Counted from the first letter of the stretch, positions 11,173 to 23,768 are shown. The stretch: 60,000 nt of DNA from Bugula neritina (GCA_964035545.1 OZ037766.1:19125581-19185580), one strand, 5' to 3'. Notes: generated from the letters alone by a model not told the origin. Program-made: numbers and translations.

Positions 11173-13356
11173 GTGACTTTAATGCAAGAGTAGGGTGTGA
11201 AGCTCAAAATTTGCCAGGCGTTTTTAGTAATCAAGGAGTTGGAAAATGTAACACAAATAGAGAGCTGCTACTGGCATTCTGTTCTGAATACCAGCTTGTT
11301 ATCACGAACACAGTATTTAAGCACAGGCAGCATCATAAAGTCACTTGGATGCACCCACGTTCTCGGCATTGGCACCTCCTCAATTATGTGATTACAAGAT
11401 GGAAAGACCAGAATTATGTGCTAGATACTAGGGCAATGAGAGGTGCTGATTGCTCAACTGACCATATCATGATCACGTCCAAGCTAGCATTAGCATTAAG
11501 GAAAGTAAAGAACAAGACAAGAGGGAACTCCGCATGCAAACGGAATGTGGGGAAACTACAAAATCAGGATATGCTACAGGAGTTTCAGAAACAGATAGAT
11601 AAAGCAATGGACTATAGAGATGATGATGGTGTAACCTTAGAAGAGAGATCGAAAGGTTAAAGATCTCAGCCTTCAACACAGCTACCGAAGTCTTAGATAG
11701 AGCAGAAAGAAAGCATCAAGATTAGTTTGATGACAATGATGCCAAAGCTGAATGCATTACGTAATGAACGAAATAAGGCTAAATCAAAAGCATTACAGAG
11801 AAGAACAAGAAGTAGCACTGACCGATTAGCGCAAGCACGCAGCAAGTTAAAAAATACACTCGAGGAAAAAAGTCTCAATGGTGGGAGGAAAAAGCAGAAT
11901 CACTCCAACAGGCAGCTGATAAAAACAACATGAAGGCATTCTACAATGGCCTTAGAGAGGTTTGTAGGCCACAGAACAGGGGAATCGCCCAATTGCTTGA
12001 TCAAAGTGGTAAAACAGTACTTACAGCAAAGAATGGTACCTTAAAAAGGTTTGCCCAACATTTTGACCTGTTGCTGAATGTACCAGGGGAAGTGGATAAG
12101 GAAGCTCTCAATAGTTTCAAAAATATGCCACCCAATTTAAGTCTAGATGATATGCCAAGTTTTGATGAGCTTCTGGATGCTATAGATGCAACCAAGGAGA
12201 ATAAATCTCCTGGAGAATGTGGCATTCCAGCTGAGGTGTGGAAGTACGGTGGAATCAGGCTTAAAGAGAGACTATATGATCTGATTGCTTATATATGGAG
12301 TAATGAGAAGAGGCCACAGAACTGGAAAGATGCGAACATTGTGCACATTTTTAAAAAGGGTAGTAGGAAGGATTGTGGTGATTATAGAGGAATCTCACTT
12401 TTTTCTATAGCTGGAAAGATTATGGCCCGTATCATCCTCAACAAAATCAATGTAAATATAACTCCAGGAATACTTCCAGAAACACAGTGTGGCTTTCGAA
12501 ACAGCAGGAGCACCATTGATATGATATTTAGCTTTCGCAAAATTCAAGAAAAATGTGCTGAACAAAACATGGAGCTTTATGCTGTATTTATAGACTTTAC
12601 AAAAGCCTTTGATACAGTATCAAGAGATGGCCTCTGGAGAGTACTGAAGAAGTTTGGCTTAACTGAGAAGGTCACCAACCTGATAAAAGCTCTTCTTGCA
12701 GGCATGCAAGCCAAGGTAGTGCAAGGGAGAGATGCTTCAAATGGGTTTGCAGTAACCAATGGTGTCAAGCACACACTATTTTTATTTTACTTGACCGCTA
12801 TGCTCGAGGTGGCATTTAAAAATGTAAATGAAAGGATTTATATTCAAACTCGGCATGGGGCTTATCTTTTTGATGTGGCTCAGTTGAAGTCTAAGACCCG
12901 TACTACCAAACACCTAGTCAGAGAGATGTTGTTTGCTGATGACAGTGCTTTGGTGGCACATTGCGCTGCAGATATGCAAGTGCTAGTGAACAACTTTGCA
13001 AAAGCAGCGGCTCAGTTTAGCTTAAAAATCAACATAAAAAAGACAGAATGCATGTACCAGCCAATCAAACTCATCCACCCTTCACCTGAACCTGAAGTTG
13101 TCATGATAAATCAAGAACCAGTTGTACTTGCCTCAGACTTTACTTATTTAGGAAGCACTGTTTCCTGTACGGTAAAAATAGATAAAGAGCTACGGAGCAG
13201 ACTAGGCAAAGCAAGTGCGGCTTACGAAAAGCTGCAGCAGAGACTCTGGAACAACAGACATGTATCCATCAAAGTAAAGTGTAAAGTCTACAGAGCCGGT
13301 GGTACTCTCAAGCCTGCTGTATGGAGCAGAAACATGGACAATATACAGGACACAGG
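11173..13356 (+). pseudogene. LINE endonuclease end and reverse transcriptase
   Basis: This continues the endonuclease (GDFNARVG at 11173, then STDHIMI near 11455 with the catalytic His) and then the RT. Stops and frame changes occur at 11660-11930. The long open part 11930-13290 has YRGISLFSIAGK, QCGFR, VFIDFTKAFDTV and LFADDSALVAH (about 12930), so the catalytic Asp pair is intact. A missing base near 13292 shifts the frame just before YGAETW. Element A interrupts the gene at 13357 with ACAGG duplicated. Confidence 0.75.
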
Positions 13357-14193
13357 TGTTTATGTCAGTGAGTATTCCAATGTTTTGTAATTGTTATTGT
13401 AATTGTTTGTGAATAAACAAATATTGAGATAAGGAAGTTTGGATTAGTTTCGAGTGGTAAGTAATTTTTAATCGGTCTCAAACCATAAGCCAGAGAATGT
13501 ACTACAAACACACAATAAAGTAATATTAGTATAAGTAATGCTTAGACACAAAAAGATTATATAACCAGAGTACAGTAAGTACTATAACGTATGCTACAGA
13601 GTATTGTAGTGAATTTTGCCAGTTCACTATTATTATTTGTGGGTCTACTTAATCAAAGCCACTGCGACAGGTTGTTTACGATAAGATATTTTATTATTTA
13701 CACAAATATAAGAAGGTTATTTACTGCTAGCATGAATGGAAAACGATTACATAATTAGTGAGCTTTAATACACAACTGTTCTAAATGAAGTCCCAAGCTG
13801 CTCTGCCGGCTAGCTACTCAGCGTACTGCCACTACAAGTAGCTAGCTCCACCTGCTATCAATTAGTGTCACTGTCCTGATTGGTGGCTACTAATGGTGCC
13901 ACTACTGTCCATAGTTACACTCCGACAGTGTCGAACTCCAAGATACATAAAACAATATAGAGTAAACCTTTTCGATTAATACAATAATACTTGCACCACT
14001 AAAATCTACCACAGTATACACATAATACAAATTAATATAATAACATTGTGACAATAGAATGATGATGGGGAGGCTAAACATATCAGCGTGTTGGGTTATA
14101 ACAGTTATAGGTTGAATCGCTACGGAGTATTAGTATTAAGTATTTAGCCGATAGCTTGAAGTCTAAGTCAATTGTCAGACGCCATCATCAACA
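13357..14193 (-). repeat. 3' LTR of element A (with inserted solo LTR)
   Basis: It reads TGTTTATGTCAG to TCATCAACA on the plus strand and matches 24736-25152 closely outside the insertion. The 420-bp length excess is wholly explained by the solo LTR at 13605-14013 plus its 4-bp duplication and a few small indels. Confidence 0.85.
13605..14013. mobile_element. Solo LTR inside the LTR of element A
   Basis: 409 bp with TGTAGTG...CTACCACA ends, flanked by GTAT on both sides (13601-13604, 14014-14017). The intact partner LTR (24736-25152) shows the empty site, with a single GTAT. No internal coding sequence remains, so it is the product of LTR-LTR recombination or one of the short LTR families. 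Its full element is not in this window. Confidence 0.75.
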
Positions 14194-14323
14194 TCTCCTT
14201 TTCTTTTACAAAAGTTGGTATAAGTTTGAGAATGTAATGAATGGATTATAATTGAGCAGGTCAATATAATTTTAGTAGCTAAAGGGTTGATACGGTAAAA
14301 GCTTAGTTAGTCCAGATCATTAG

Positions 14324-16645
14324 CTACTCCAACACATAGTCTTGGTATTTTGGTGGCATTTTCCTTTCTCTCAATGGGCGGGTGTGTATGTTTAATCGCT
14401 CTAGATTTTGATCAGGGTCAGATTTGTTTAGAGTGTCATCTGGTGGATTAGGTGGTTGTTCCTCAGTAGAATTGGTTGGTGTAATTACTGGCTGGACATC
14501 GGCGGTTGTAGGTAGTTGTTCTCTGGGTAGCTGTTGTAGGTCTGTCCGGGTTCGTCTGATAATGTTTCCAGTTTCTTCATTAGGCGTTGAGTAAGATCTG
14601 TCTGAGGGTATATCCAAAACTTTGCCTCGGTTCCACTTGTTCTTTATGTTGGCTGTGTCTCTGATAAGCACAGGTAAACCCGTTGTTAGCGGCATGAGGT
14701 CTTTAGCAGACTTGTTGTAGCTCTTTTGCGTGATGAGTTTCTTTGCAGCTTTTTCTCTGAGGGCGTTTTCATTTTGTGTTTGTTTGGAGATGCTGTGACC
14801 AGTAAGCAACAGTGAGCGTGTAGGTCTTCCGAGGATCCGTTCTATTGGACTCGAAGACATGCCAGCTGTTGGAGTGTTTCTAAGTTCCAGTAAGGCCAAA
14901 AAAGGGTCTTTGGATCTCCGAAATAGTCTCTTCATAACTTTGACTGCTGCTTCAGCCTTCCCATTGGATTGTGGGTGTCTTGGAGAACTAGTCGTATGGT
15001 GAAAACCCCATTCTTTACGGAACTGTGTGTGTTCTGAGGAGGTGAATTGTGGGCCATTGTCTGAATGAACCACTTCGGGGATTCCAAATCTGGCAAAAAC
15101 TCTTTTGCTGGCTTTGATGACAGCTTTTGAAGTTGCTTCCTTTAATCCTTCGCATTCAAAAAAGTCACTGAAGTAGTTTACAATTATCAAGTAGTCTTGC
15201 TGTTTGAAAGAAAACAAATCCATTGCAACTTTGCACCATGGGATTGCTGGTATATCATGGTGTTGAATAGTTTCTTTCGGTTGACTAGGGGCATCATATT
15301 CGCAAGCTACACACTGATTAATGTGACAGGTGATATCATTTGACATTTGTGGCCAGTATACACAAGACCGTGCTCTTCCAAGGGTAGCTGCTGTTCCTTG
15401 ATGGCTGAGATGTAATTTATTCAGTATGACTGGTCTGTAGGATTTTGGAATTACTAATTGAGGTCCTCGATAGATGACTCCATCTAAAGTTGCTAGCTCA
15501 TCTTCAACATGGTAGAATGCTCGCAAGTCTTCTGGTAGCTCAGCTGGCTTTACGGGCCATCCTTTGACAATTAATTGTTGGATTGCTTGGAGTACGTGGT
15601 CTCCAAGAGTAGCATCTTTGATATCTTGGTAGGTAGGGTTAGACACTGGTAAGTCCTCCTGTGGATTGGTGATGTCTAGATCAGAAAGGAAGGACGCTAT
15701 TTGAAATATCTGATCTACTGGAGTATTTCCTTCCTCGGCTATCTCAGTGGGCGACCTTGACAGCATGTCTGCAGTGACCTGTTGTGCTCCCGGTCTATGT
15801 TCAATCTTGGCTGGGTATGGCTGAAGGGCTAGCATCATTGCTTGCAATCTTTTGGGAGCCCGGAGCAAAGACTTTCTGAAAATTGGTATCAATGGTTCAT
15901 GGTCGGTGTGTATAGTTATATTAGGATTGCCGAACACATACTGATCAAATCTTGTCATTGCAAATACAATGGCTAGTAGTTCAAGCTCAATAGGAGCATA
16001 ATTTTTTTCACTTTCTGAGAGACTTCTTGATGCGTAAGCGATTGGTCTGCCACCTTGTATTAGGGCTACCCCTAGTCCTTCAGTAGAGACATCCGCTTGT
16101 ACAATTACCGGCTTGTTAACCTTCAAATATTGTAGGGTAACATCTTCCACCGCCAATTGTTTGAGCTTTTTAAATGCCCTTTCTTGGTCTTCTCCCCAGC
16201 TGAAATCGACTTTTGTCGTCCCAATGAGTCTTTGTAGAGGTTCTGTTTTGGCTGAACAGCTGGGAATAATCTTTGACAGGTAGTTAATGTGACCTAGGAA
16301 CCTGCGAATTTCCTTTCCGTCAGTTGGTGTGTTCATGTCCTGGATTGCGCTGGTTCTCTTAGGGTCTTTCTTCACACCCTCGCTTGAAATGATGTGGCCA
16401 ATGTATTGTAGTTTGCTCAAGAGAAATCTGCATTTGTTTTTATTTAGTTTCAGGTTTGTTTCCCGCGCCCTCTCAAAAAGATTCCTCAGATTGTTGTTGT
16501 GATCTAGTCGGGCTTCTTCCATAGTGGCCCCCTTACCATATACAAGGATGTTGTTAGCCACTATCATGGTCCCGTCTAAGCCTGCCAGAGCGTCTGATAG
16601 CCGGCGCTGAAATTCCTCTGGGCTTGAAGATAAGCCAAACGGCAT
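14324..16645 (-). pseudogene. Element A pol: RT end, RNase H, integrase
   Basis: 773 residues on the minus strand. Order: end of RT (MPFGLSSSPEEFQ), RNase H (VQADVSTEGLGVALIQ, IHTDHEPL) and integrase (SDNGPQF, SPRHPQSNGKAEAAVK). The tail resembles the usual C-terminal linker and lacks a chromodomain that I can see. The RT active site reads VANNILVYG instead of the usual two Asp residues (codons AACAAC at 16550-16555), so RT is catalytically dead. It is in another frame from the upstream block 17082-16576 by a lesion near 16650. Confidence 0.8.
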
Positions 16646-17133
16646 CCGTAACCACTTGTACTTACGTACGGCGTCCAGAACATAGTGAGGTCACTTGATT
16701 CACTGTCCAGCTTGATTTGAAGGAAACCATCCTTTGCATCACATAGCGAAATAATTTTGGCTCCATCTAATTCTGGCAGTACATCTTCCAATGTGGGCAT
16801 TGGATAGTGGTTCCTCTTTATGGACTTGTTTAAGTTGGCAGGGTCAATACATACTGGGAGCTTTCCATTGGGCTTTCTTTGGGCCAGTGTGTTGCTGATC
16901 CAGGGGGTTGGATAATCTACTTTGGCTATAATCTTGTTGTCGGCCAACGATTCCAGTTTGTCTTTTAGGTCCTTTCTCATCGATAAGGCCACTTTTCTGT
17001 TGATTGATTGAGTGGGGGACACATTAGGGTCTACTTCAATGCGATATTCTCCCGGGAGACAACCAACACCCTCAAAAATCAACCCATATTCTTGGATGAG
17101 CTGATCTACATCTCTGTGTTCAGGTGGTGATAT
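16576..17133 (-). pseudogene. Element A pol: RT N-terminal part
   Basis: Open from the B junction at 17133 with EYGLIFEGVGCLPGEYRI, then ALSMRKDLKDKLESL, GKLPVCIDPANLN and ISLCDAKDGFLQIKLD (first catalytic Asp present). It ends in a frame change near 16650. The upstream protease-RT linker is missing because of the deletion associated with element B. Confidence 0.75.
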
Positions 17134-18443
17134 TGTAATGGATTTTCACCCTCTATTAGTTTTGGAGTAACTGCGTAAGTCAGATTATAATTACTGTTGC
17201 GTATCGTTTTGAATGATGTAATTTTAGCTAGTTGGGCTAGCTTTCTAATGCTTTATTATTGTGATTGTTGTTAAAGCTTTCAGTATAATGTAATTTTCAT
17301 GAAATACGCATTCCAGAGTTATTTTCTCTTTTTGCTATTTTATCGTTTTGCATTAATACTGATACTGGAAATTTGTGTGGCTTTTATGAATGCCTTCAAT
17401 AGGTTGGCCTATTGAATTATTCATTCTCCTCACAGGATAGTTAAGGGCAACCTTTTAGCTGCAACTGCCTTGCTGAGGTTTGCATTGTAATCATATAAGA
17501 ATTCAGTACCAGTAAAATAAAATCTCACCTAATTGTGCTAGAGTCAAAATTTAAAAACTTTGTTGTAGATCTTTTTTTTCTCCAGTGTACATTTTTTGGA
17601 AATTTCAATTTTCAATTTTTCTGCAAAGTTATAGACAAAAAACTTCCCAATTTTGGCCAATTTTGCCTGAAAAGCTGACTTTTCAGTACCAGTAAAATAT
17701 CTCAGCAGCAAAGCATGATATCTGAATAAAAATTGCACTGCTGGAATCCTAAGATTTTTCTCCAGTGTAACTTTTTTCTTTTTTCAATAACTCTTTTAGA
17801 TTGCCCATAAATTGGTGATTTATGCACTGAAAATGCCATATTTTTTTCATAGTAAATTAGCAGCGCGCAGTGCTTCACGCTTCAATGAGCACGTAGGGAT
17901 GTGAAGATATTGGCGCGTACATGCTAATTACAGGCTTGCTAGCTGGCAGACTATAATGAATAGCTTGCTTTGTACTTTGTTTATGTAGCACCTATAATGG
18001 AATTTTGATAGATAACGCAGCCCTAATAAAGGTTGCTGCTTATTGGTTGTAGTTTGATCTTAGGCTAAACAATTGCAAGTAGGCAACACGCATGCCACCC
18101 GCAGAGTAGTATTATTCGAGAACCTAAACTACATTTTGAGAGAAATTTATGATATTCTTAGTGAGGATGCCCTTAACTATCCTGTGCTTTGTCTACTTTT
18201 CTTTTGTGTCTGTCAAGCTTAACTTTCTTTTGTCTGTTAGAACATTCTAGATGTGAATTCTTGTGTATAAAAGCAGGCGAGTTTCCAGTGTAGATTCAGA
18301 CTACTACTGGAGCTCGCTGGTAGTAGGACCCTAAGCTGTATCTGATACAATAAAAATTATCTTTCATTTGTACTCAAATACTTGGCTTATTCTTTCTAGA
18401 GCATGTAGGCACTAGTTGCATTCAGAACCCACAGTTTACTACA
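17134..18443 (+). repeat. 5' LTR of element B, interrupted by a transposon
   Basis: It starts TGTAATGGATTTTCACC and ends GTTTACTACA just before TTGGTGGCAG. Without the insertion it is about 552 bp, similar to 3261-3766. A 9-bp hairpin TTCAATAGG/CCTATTGAA (17395-17416) lies in U3. GTATAAAAGCAGG (about 18265) is a good TATA box, and AATAAAAATT (about 18349) a polyadenylation signal. Confidence 0.8.
17431..18186. mobile_element. CACAG-type non-autonomous DNA transposon, 756 bp
   Basis: Inverted ends CACAGGATAGTTAAGGGCA (17431) and TGCCCTTAACTATCCTGTG (ending 18186). CT is duplicated on both sides (17429-17430, 18187-18188). The ends resemble those of the element at 8582-11170 (CACAG, then TRGTT, then AAGG). 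The short ORF at 17544-17738 on the minus strand looks spurious. Confidence 0.75.
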
Positions 18444-18476
18444 TTGGTGGCAGCGGTGGGATTTACGAATAACTAG

Positions 18477-19330
18477 TTGCTGAGCGGCACACAATGGCCC
18501 CAGGGGACTCAGCCCCTGAGGCAGCGGGAACACCAACCCCCCACTGTTGAGGCGTTGGTCACAGTCCTCCAGGGATTGCGGGGGCAAAGTCAGGCATCAC
18601 CTGGTGACAGGTATTGCCTCCAGCTCCTGAATTTCGGAGGAGAAGGAGACGTAAAACAGTTCATCAGGGAGTTCGAGGATGTGGCCACCATCGCTGAATG
18701 GCCAGTGCGGGTGCGCATCCTCCAACTTCGAGCCTGTCTGACCGGCCGAGCCAAGAGCTTCGCTCTTGGGCCTGATGAAGAGCACATTATGCGGGCTCTC
18801 AGGGCCCGGTTCGGCCTAACAGCCGAAGAAGCAGCTGATCATTTGCAGATGATGAGGAGGGACCGGAGGACTCCTATGGAAGACCACGCAAACGAGGTAG
18901 AGCGCCTGGCTCAGGCTGCTTTCGGTCACGCCACTGGCAATGACCAGAAGCGCCTCAGTTACAACGCGTTCTTCCAGAGCGTGAACCACCCGGACCTGCA
19001 GCGATACTGGCTGGCCGCCAAGGTCAGCAGTATAGAAGAAGCGCTGGAAATGGGGAAGGCTTACTTTCAGGTGGAAGAGCCTAGGCGACCAAGCTATATA
19101 GCCCGCTAAGTGGTCGAAGAGGATGAGGAGACCACGCCACTTGCAACCCCACAGGTAGCAGCAGCTGCAACTAAATCACCCGAGCAGACGCAGCTCACCA
19201 TGTTGATGGACATGGTGAAAGGCCTGCAGGCTACGGTGACAAAGTTGCAGAGCGACCAGGCGGATAGGCGGGCTCCCCGATCGCGGGGCAAACCTGTCCG
19301 CCCATCTCTGCTAACCTGTTGGGGGTGAGG
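18477..19330 (+). pseudogene. Element B gag
   Basis: The first block, 18477-19109, has LQLLNFGGEGDVKQFIREFE and LRARFGLTAEEAADHL. It is a typical gypsy capsid and aligns with the Gag of element D. A TAA at 19107 interrupts it. The frame continues to a zinc knuckle, C-W-G-x-G-V-Q-G-H-V-R-R-H-C, where the second Cys codon is TGA (about 19326). The exact start is uncertain because no ATG with a clear context precedes the capsid; 18477 may not be an ATG start. Confidence 0.7.
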
Positions 19331-19506
19331 GGTGCAAGGGCATGTGAGGAGGCACTGCCCTAGAGGCCAAGGGCCTTTAAACACTCAAAGCTCACGATAA
19401 CTTCCACCAACCGTAGGCCTCACGCCAATCCCATCCGGGATAGGACTCGGAGAGGAGAAGAAGAGACCTCCACAGGGTCTGCCGATACCGAGTGGCAAAG
19501 GCCACG

Positions 19507-19640
19507 GAGATCTTGGAGACCGCAAGGTCTACCCGATCCTCCGGCCGTGCCACTCGAGACCCGGATGCAGCTAGAAGAAGCAGGATGGCAGGCACCTCGG
19601 AGATCTCGGAGACCGCAAGGTCTACCCGATCCTCCGGCCT
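19507..19640 (+). repeat. Tandem duplication, 93-bp period, in element B
   Basis: The block GAGATCTTGGAGACCGCAAG at 19507 recurs at 19600 with one change, and similarity continues through CCGATCCTCCGGCC. The period (93 bp, 31 codons) keeps the frame between gag and protease. It is a local duplication in the linker. Confidence 0.75.
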
Positions 19641-19837
19641 GGCCACTCCGTAACCTGTTCACGGGGTTGCCTGAGGAGGTTGTGGAGGAGGATTCAGCTT
19701 ACTCGCAAGAGTACCCCAAGCTACCCTCTCGACCTCAGAAAACCCCCGTTGTCTCTAAGACGAAGAGGAGGCCCGCTGTGCGGAACCAAGTTGTGTCTCC
19801 CCCAGAGACTGCCCGCTCCAGGAGCACCCAGCTGTAG

Positions 19838-22800
19838 GGAGCAGCTACTTCCTGCCCGGAAAGATTTCGGGTAAAGCTGCCACATTCCTACTGGATACTG
19901 GGTGCACTACCAACCTGCTGAGTAGGCGTCTCTTTGACACTCTTGGTGCTCGAGAGCAGGCGAGCCTTGAGCCATATGAAGGTGCGCATGGTACGTTGGC
20001 GGACGGATCATGCATTCCTTTCTACGGCGTCATTTCACTGCCTGGACGCGTCCGTGATTAAGCAATTCCTGAGACGTTCATAGTCAGCCAGCTGAAGGAG
20101 GACGCCATCCTGAGAATGCCGTCTCTGGAGAAACACCAGTGTCACATGGATTTCCAGAAGTCAGTGGTGGTGATGGCTGAGAAGGAACTTGTCTGTGTTG
20201 ACAAGTTCGGCAGGCCCTTGGTGGGCGGAGTCCAGGTAGTGCGAGACTGCATGGTTCCGGGGAGATCCCAGGTGACTCTCCGCTGCAGAGTCAACTGCAA
20301 GGGGATCGCCGGCCTGGGGGTAGTTGAGGGAATGCACGGAGCGATTCGACTAGCAAACAGCCTGAATTGGCTAGATTGTCGGCAAGAGCTCTTCGTGCAG
20401 TGCATCAGCCCCTTCACGGAACCTGTTCGATTATTGGCCGGAGCGCTGGTGGGGAAGTACCACTCCATCCAGGAGGCGGATGTGGGTCCGGCACTAGAGA
20501 CAGTGGCCAAAACCCAGGAAAACCCCCCTCGCACCAGACGAGGAGCAGTCCCGGAGCATATGGCTGACCTGTATGGTGGAGCATGTGGAAACTGTACGAG
20601 TAGTACTCAACGCCAAGTACTGGCTCAACTACTTGCGGAGTACAGTGATGTCTTCAGTCGTGGCGATGGACACATGGGGCTGACTAAGGTGATCTCCCAC
20701 GAGATACCCCTGGCAGCCGGCACCACTGCCATCAGGCAGCCTACCTGGCGTCTAGGCCCGGAGAAGGAGAAGGAGGTGTGCCGACAGGTACAGGATCTTC
20801 TCGACCGGGATCTGATTGAGCCTGCCCACGATGCGTGGAGCTCTCCAGTAGTCCTGGTCAAGAAGAAGGATGGTAGCTGGAGATTCTGCGTGGACTACCG
20901 CAGACTCAACAGCGTAACCATCCAAGACGCCTACCCTCTCCCATGGATAGATGAGTCTCTGGATGCCCTCACGGGTAGCAAGTACTTCAGTACTTTGGAT
21001 CTGCTTAGCGGGTACTGGCAGGTACCCCTCAGTCCTGACGCCCAGGAAAAAGCAGCATTCATCACTCGCGACGGGCTCTGGAAGTGGAAAGTACTGCCAT
21101 TTGGACTAACGTCCGCCCCGGCAACTTTCCAACGACTCATGGAGCAGGTCCTCAGTGGATTACACTGGAAGACCCGCCTCATCTATCTGGACGACGTCAT
21201 TGTAATCTCCCCAGACTTTTCGACTCATGTCAGTTGTCTGCGGGAGGTCTTTGACCGTCTCCGGGCAGCTGGACTAAAGCTGAAGCCCTCCAAGTATGCA
21301 CTCCTGCAGCCGGAAGTCACGTACCTGGGCCATGTGGTGGGCCGTGATGGGGTCGCTACCGACCCGGAGAAGGTACAGGCTGTGAAGGAGTGGGCTGTCC
21401 CCCGTGACCTCCCTGAGTTGCGCGCATTCCTGGGCCTAGTAGGGTACTACCGCCAGTACATACCTGGCTTCGCAGGAGTGGCTCAGCCGTTAAATTGGCT
21501 GACCGCAAAGAGGGTCCGGTGGCAGTGGACGTAGGAGGAGCAGCAGGCATTCGACCACCTCAAGTAACGGCTAATGGAGGCGCCAATTCTGGCATATCCT
21601 GATCCAGCCAAGGAGTACATCCTGGACACCAACGCCAGCGACCACAGTGTTGGAGCTGTCCTGTCTCAAGTTCAGAGTGGGAGTGAGGTGGTCGTGGCTT
21701 ACTACAGCAAGACTCTCGCGGCCGCCGAGAAGAACTGCTGCACCACTAGGAAGGAACTCTTAGCAGTAGTCAAGGCGGTCAAGCACTTTCGGCCATATCT
21801 GTATGGGAGAACGTTTCGTTTGCGAACAGACCATGCATCACTGATATGGCTGTGTAAACGTGCGGAGCACTCGAGCCAGGTAGCTCGTTGGCCAGATATT
21901 CTTGCCGAGTTCTCTTACCGGATAGAGCACCGTGCTGGCCGGAAGCACGGGAACGCCGACGGCATGAGCCGCCGGCCGGTAGAGGACTGTAAGCAATGCC
22001 TACACATTGAGAAGCGGGACGGGGGACCCGCTCGCCTTGACGTGGAAACAGAGTTAGGGGAGGGCGCCGTCTATCGGTGGGAGCACGGCCATCTTCGGAC
22101 CGAAACTCACTCAGACGACGTCCAGGCGCTCCACGCCAACCCCACTCTGTACCAGAATGTCAAGGAGCTGTCCCGACTCCAGGAGACGCTACCCGGCGCG
22201 GTAGCGGACATTTTCCGGGCCAAGAAGGAGGGCCGACGACCTAGCGAGGAACAGCAGCGGCAGGGAGACGTTGAGTTCCAACTCCTCTGTCGTCGCTGGG
22301 ATGCCCTCAAGGTCAGTCCTGATGGCCTCCTGATGATAACGTTAGCAGCAGACAACCGTCAGCAGGAGAGAGACCGCGCCGTCTGTCCACGCGCCCTTCG
22401 ACGGGAACTGATTTGGGACACCCATAAGCAGGCTCATTCTGGAGTCAGTTGGGTCATCAGGTGTCTGCGGCTGCTTTGGTATTGGCCCGGAATGACTCGA
22501 GACGTACGACTGCGGGTACGGCAATGCGAGGTCTGCCAAGCTAGCAAGCATTGCCGCCCCACGGAAACCACTGGTCGACGCCGGCTATATGCTGGTTGAC
22601 CGTGGCAAGTAGTGGCGGTAGACCTTGTCGAGCCTATGCCGTTATCTGCCAGAGGGAACACCTGGATACTGGTGCTCACGGACCACTTTACCCAGTGGGC
22701 AGATGCTCTGGCTATTCCAGACGCAACAGCCCCACGGTGGCCCGGACCCTGAACCAACATGTGTTCTGTTACCTCAGTTTACCCGAGCAGATACATACGG

Positions 22801-23477
22801 ACCAGGGTGCCCAGTTCCAGTCCCAGCTCATGAGAGACCTCTGCCGGATATGGGGGGTGAACCAGAATCGGACCACCCCATATTACCCGCAAGGGAACGG
22901 AGTCGTCGAGCGGAACAACAGGATGTTGGGGGACGCCCTCAGGAGCCTGCTCCTTGGTTGAGGTCAGGAAGAATAGGACGTGGTGCTGCCGCAAATCATG
23001 TGGGCTTACCGCAGCACACCACACTCCGCCACGCAGGAGACCCCAAACTTCCTGATGCTAGGCCGAGAGACGCGGGTTCCGGAACACCTGACATACCATG
23101 TTCCTGCCCGCGAGTCACCGGTACACGAATACGTGGAGGGTCTGATAGACATCATGGGCAAAGCTCATGATGCACTGCGTACCCAGCAGTGGCAGACCCG
23201 CACAGAGGACTCAGAAGAGCCCCCATTGTACCAGGTGGGAGACTGGGTCTGGATGGTGAGCTACCGTAGGCGACGCGAACAGTTGGCTAAGCTTCAGCCG
23301 AAGTTCGTTTGTCCCTACTGCGTAGTGGAGGTGCTGCCCAACCACACGTATCGTGTGGAGCACTCTGGACAGGTTTCAGTCCAGAGCGAACAGCGCCTGA
23401 AACCTTACTATGCCAGCCCAGACACGGTGGGTCAGGCTCCACCCCTCCTGGAGCCCCACCGCCATTCCAACCGTTGA
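19838..23477 (+). pseudogene. Element B pol
   Basis: Protease has LLDTGCTTNLLS (about 19890). RT has SSPVVLVKKKDGSWRFCVDY, FSTLDLLSGYWQVPL and YLDDVIVIS (about 21185). RNase H has ILDTNASDHSVGAVLSQ, with Asn in place of the usual Asp. Integrase has HTDQGAQFQ and NGVVERNN. Lesions are TAA at about 20058, TAG at 21532, TAA at 21565, a TGA at about 22599, a one-base loss near 22735 and two stops near 22960-22976. The C-terminus ends PPLLEPHRHSNR at 23477. Compared with element D it is full length. Confidence 0.8.
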
Positions 23478-23654
23478 GGACAGGCCACCCAGCCCGAGAG
23501 GTAGAAATTGTGGTCCCTAGAGAGGCGGACCAGGGGCAGACCGCCTTGCTGGAGCAGCTGGAGCGACAACAGAGAGAGGAGAGGGAGCAAGAATGGCAAC
23601 AAGCTCTAGGACCACCACCCCTCCAGGGGGAGGACACCCCCACCCGCCGGTGCT

Positions 23655-23735
23655 CCACAAGCCAGATAATCTTTTTTGATTAAATATGTTGCACGAGACT
23701 CCTGTGTCTAGCTGGTATTCTATTTTGGCACGCTT
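23655..23735 (-). pseudogene. Element A protease fragment
   Basis: On the minus strand this reads AKIEYQLDTGVSCNIFNQ, an aspartic protease active-site block (D-T-G) lying downstream of element A gag. It stops where element B sequence begins. Confidence 0.6.
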
Positions 23736-23768
23736 ATTCCTAGATCTAGTATTGATGTTGGCGATGAG

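Larger units (their letters stand above)
17134..23655 (+). mobile_element. Ty3/gypsy LTR retrotransposon B, 3' end deleted
   Basis: It is nested in element A in opposite orientation. The 5' LTR is 17134-18443, including a DNA transposon. It is followed by TTGGTGGCAGCGG (primer-binding-site candidate), gag (18477-19330) and pol (19838-23477). At about 23655 the sequence switches to the element A protease region, with no 3' LTR and no target duplication. Because A also lacks sequence between its two flanks, one deletion removed B's 3' end and part of A. Several stops and a frameshift make it inactive. Its pol is closely related to that of element D. Confidence 0.8.

Noticed and set aside
19106-19662. 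Minus-strand open frames over element B and D coding regions (for example 19106-19384, 27235-27576, 30576-31124)
   Set aside because: They are shadows of GC-rich sense ORFs in other frames; they carry no recognisable domain.
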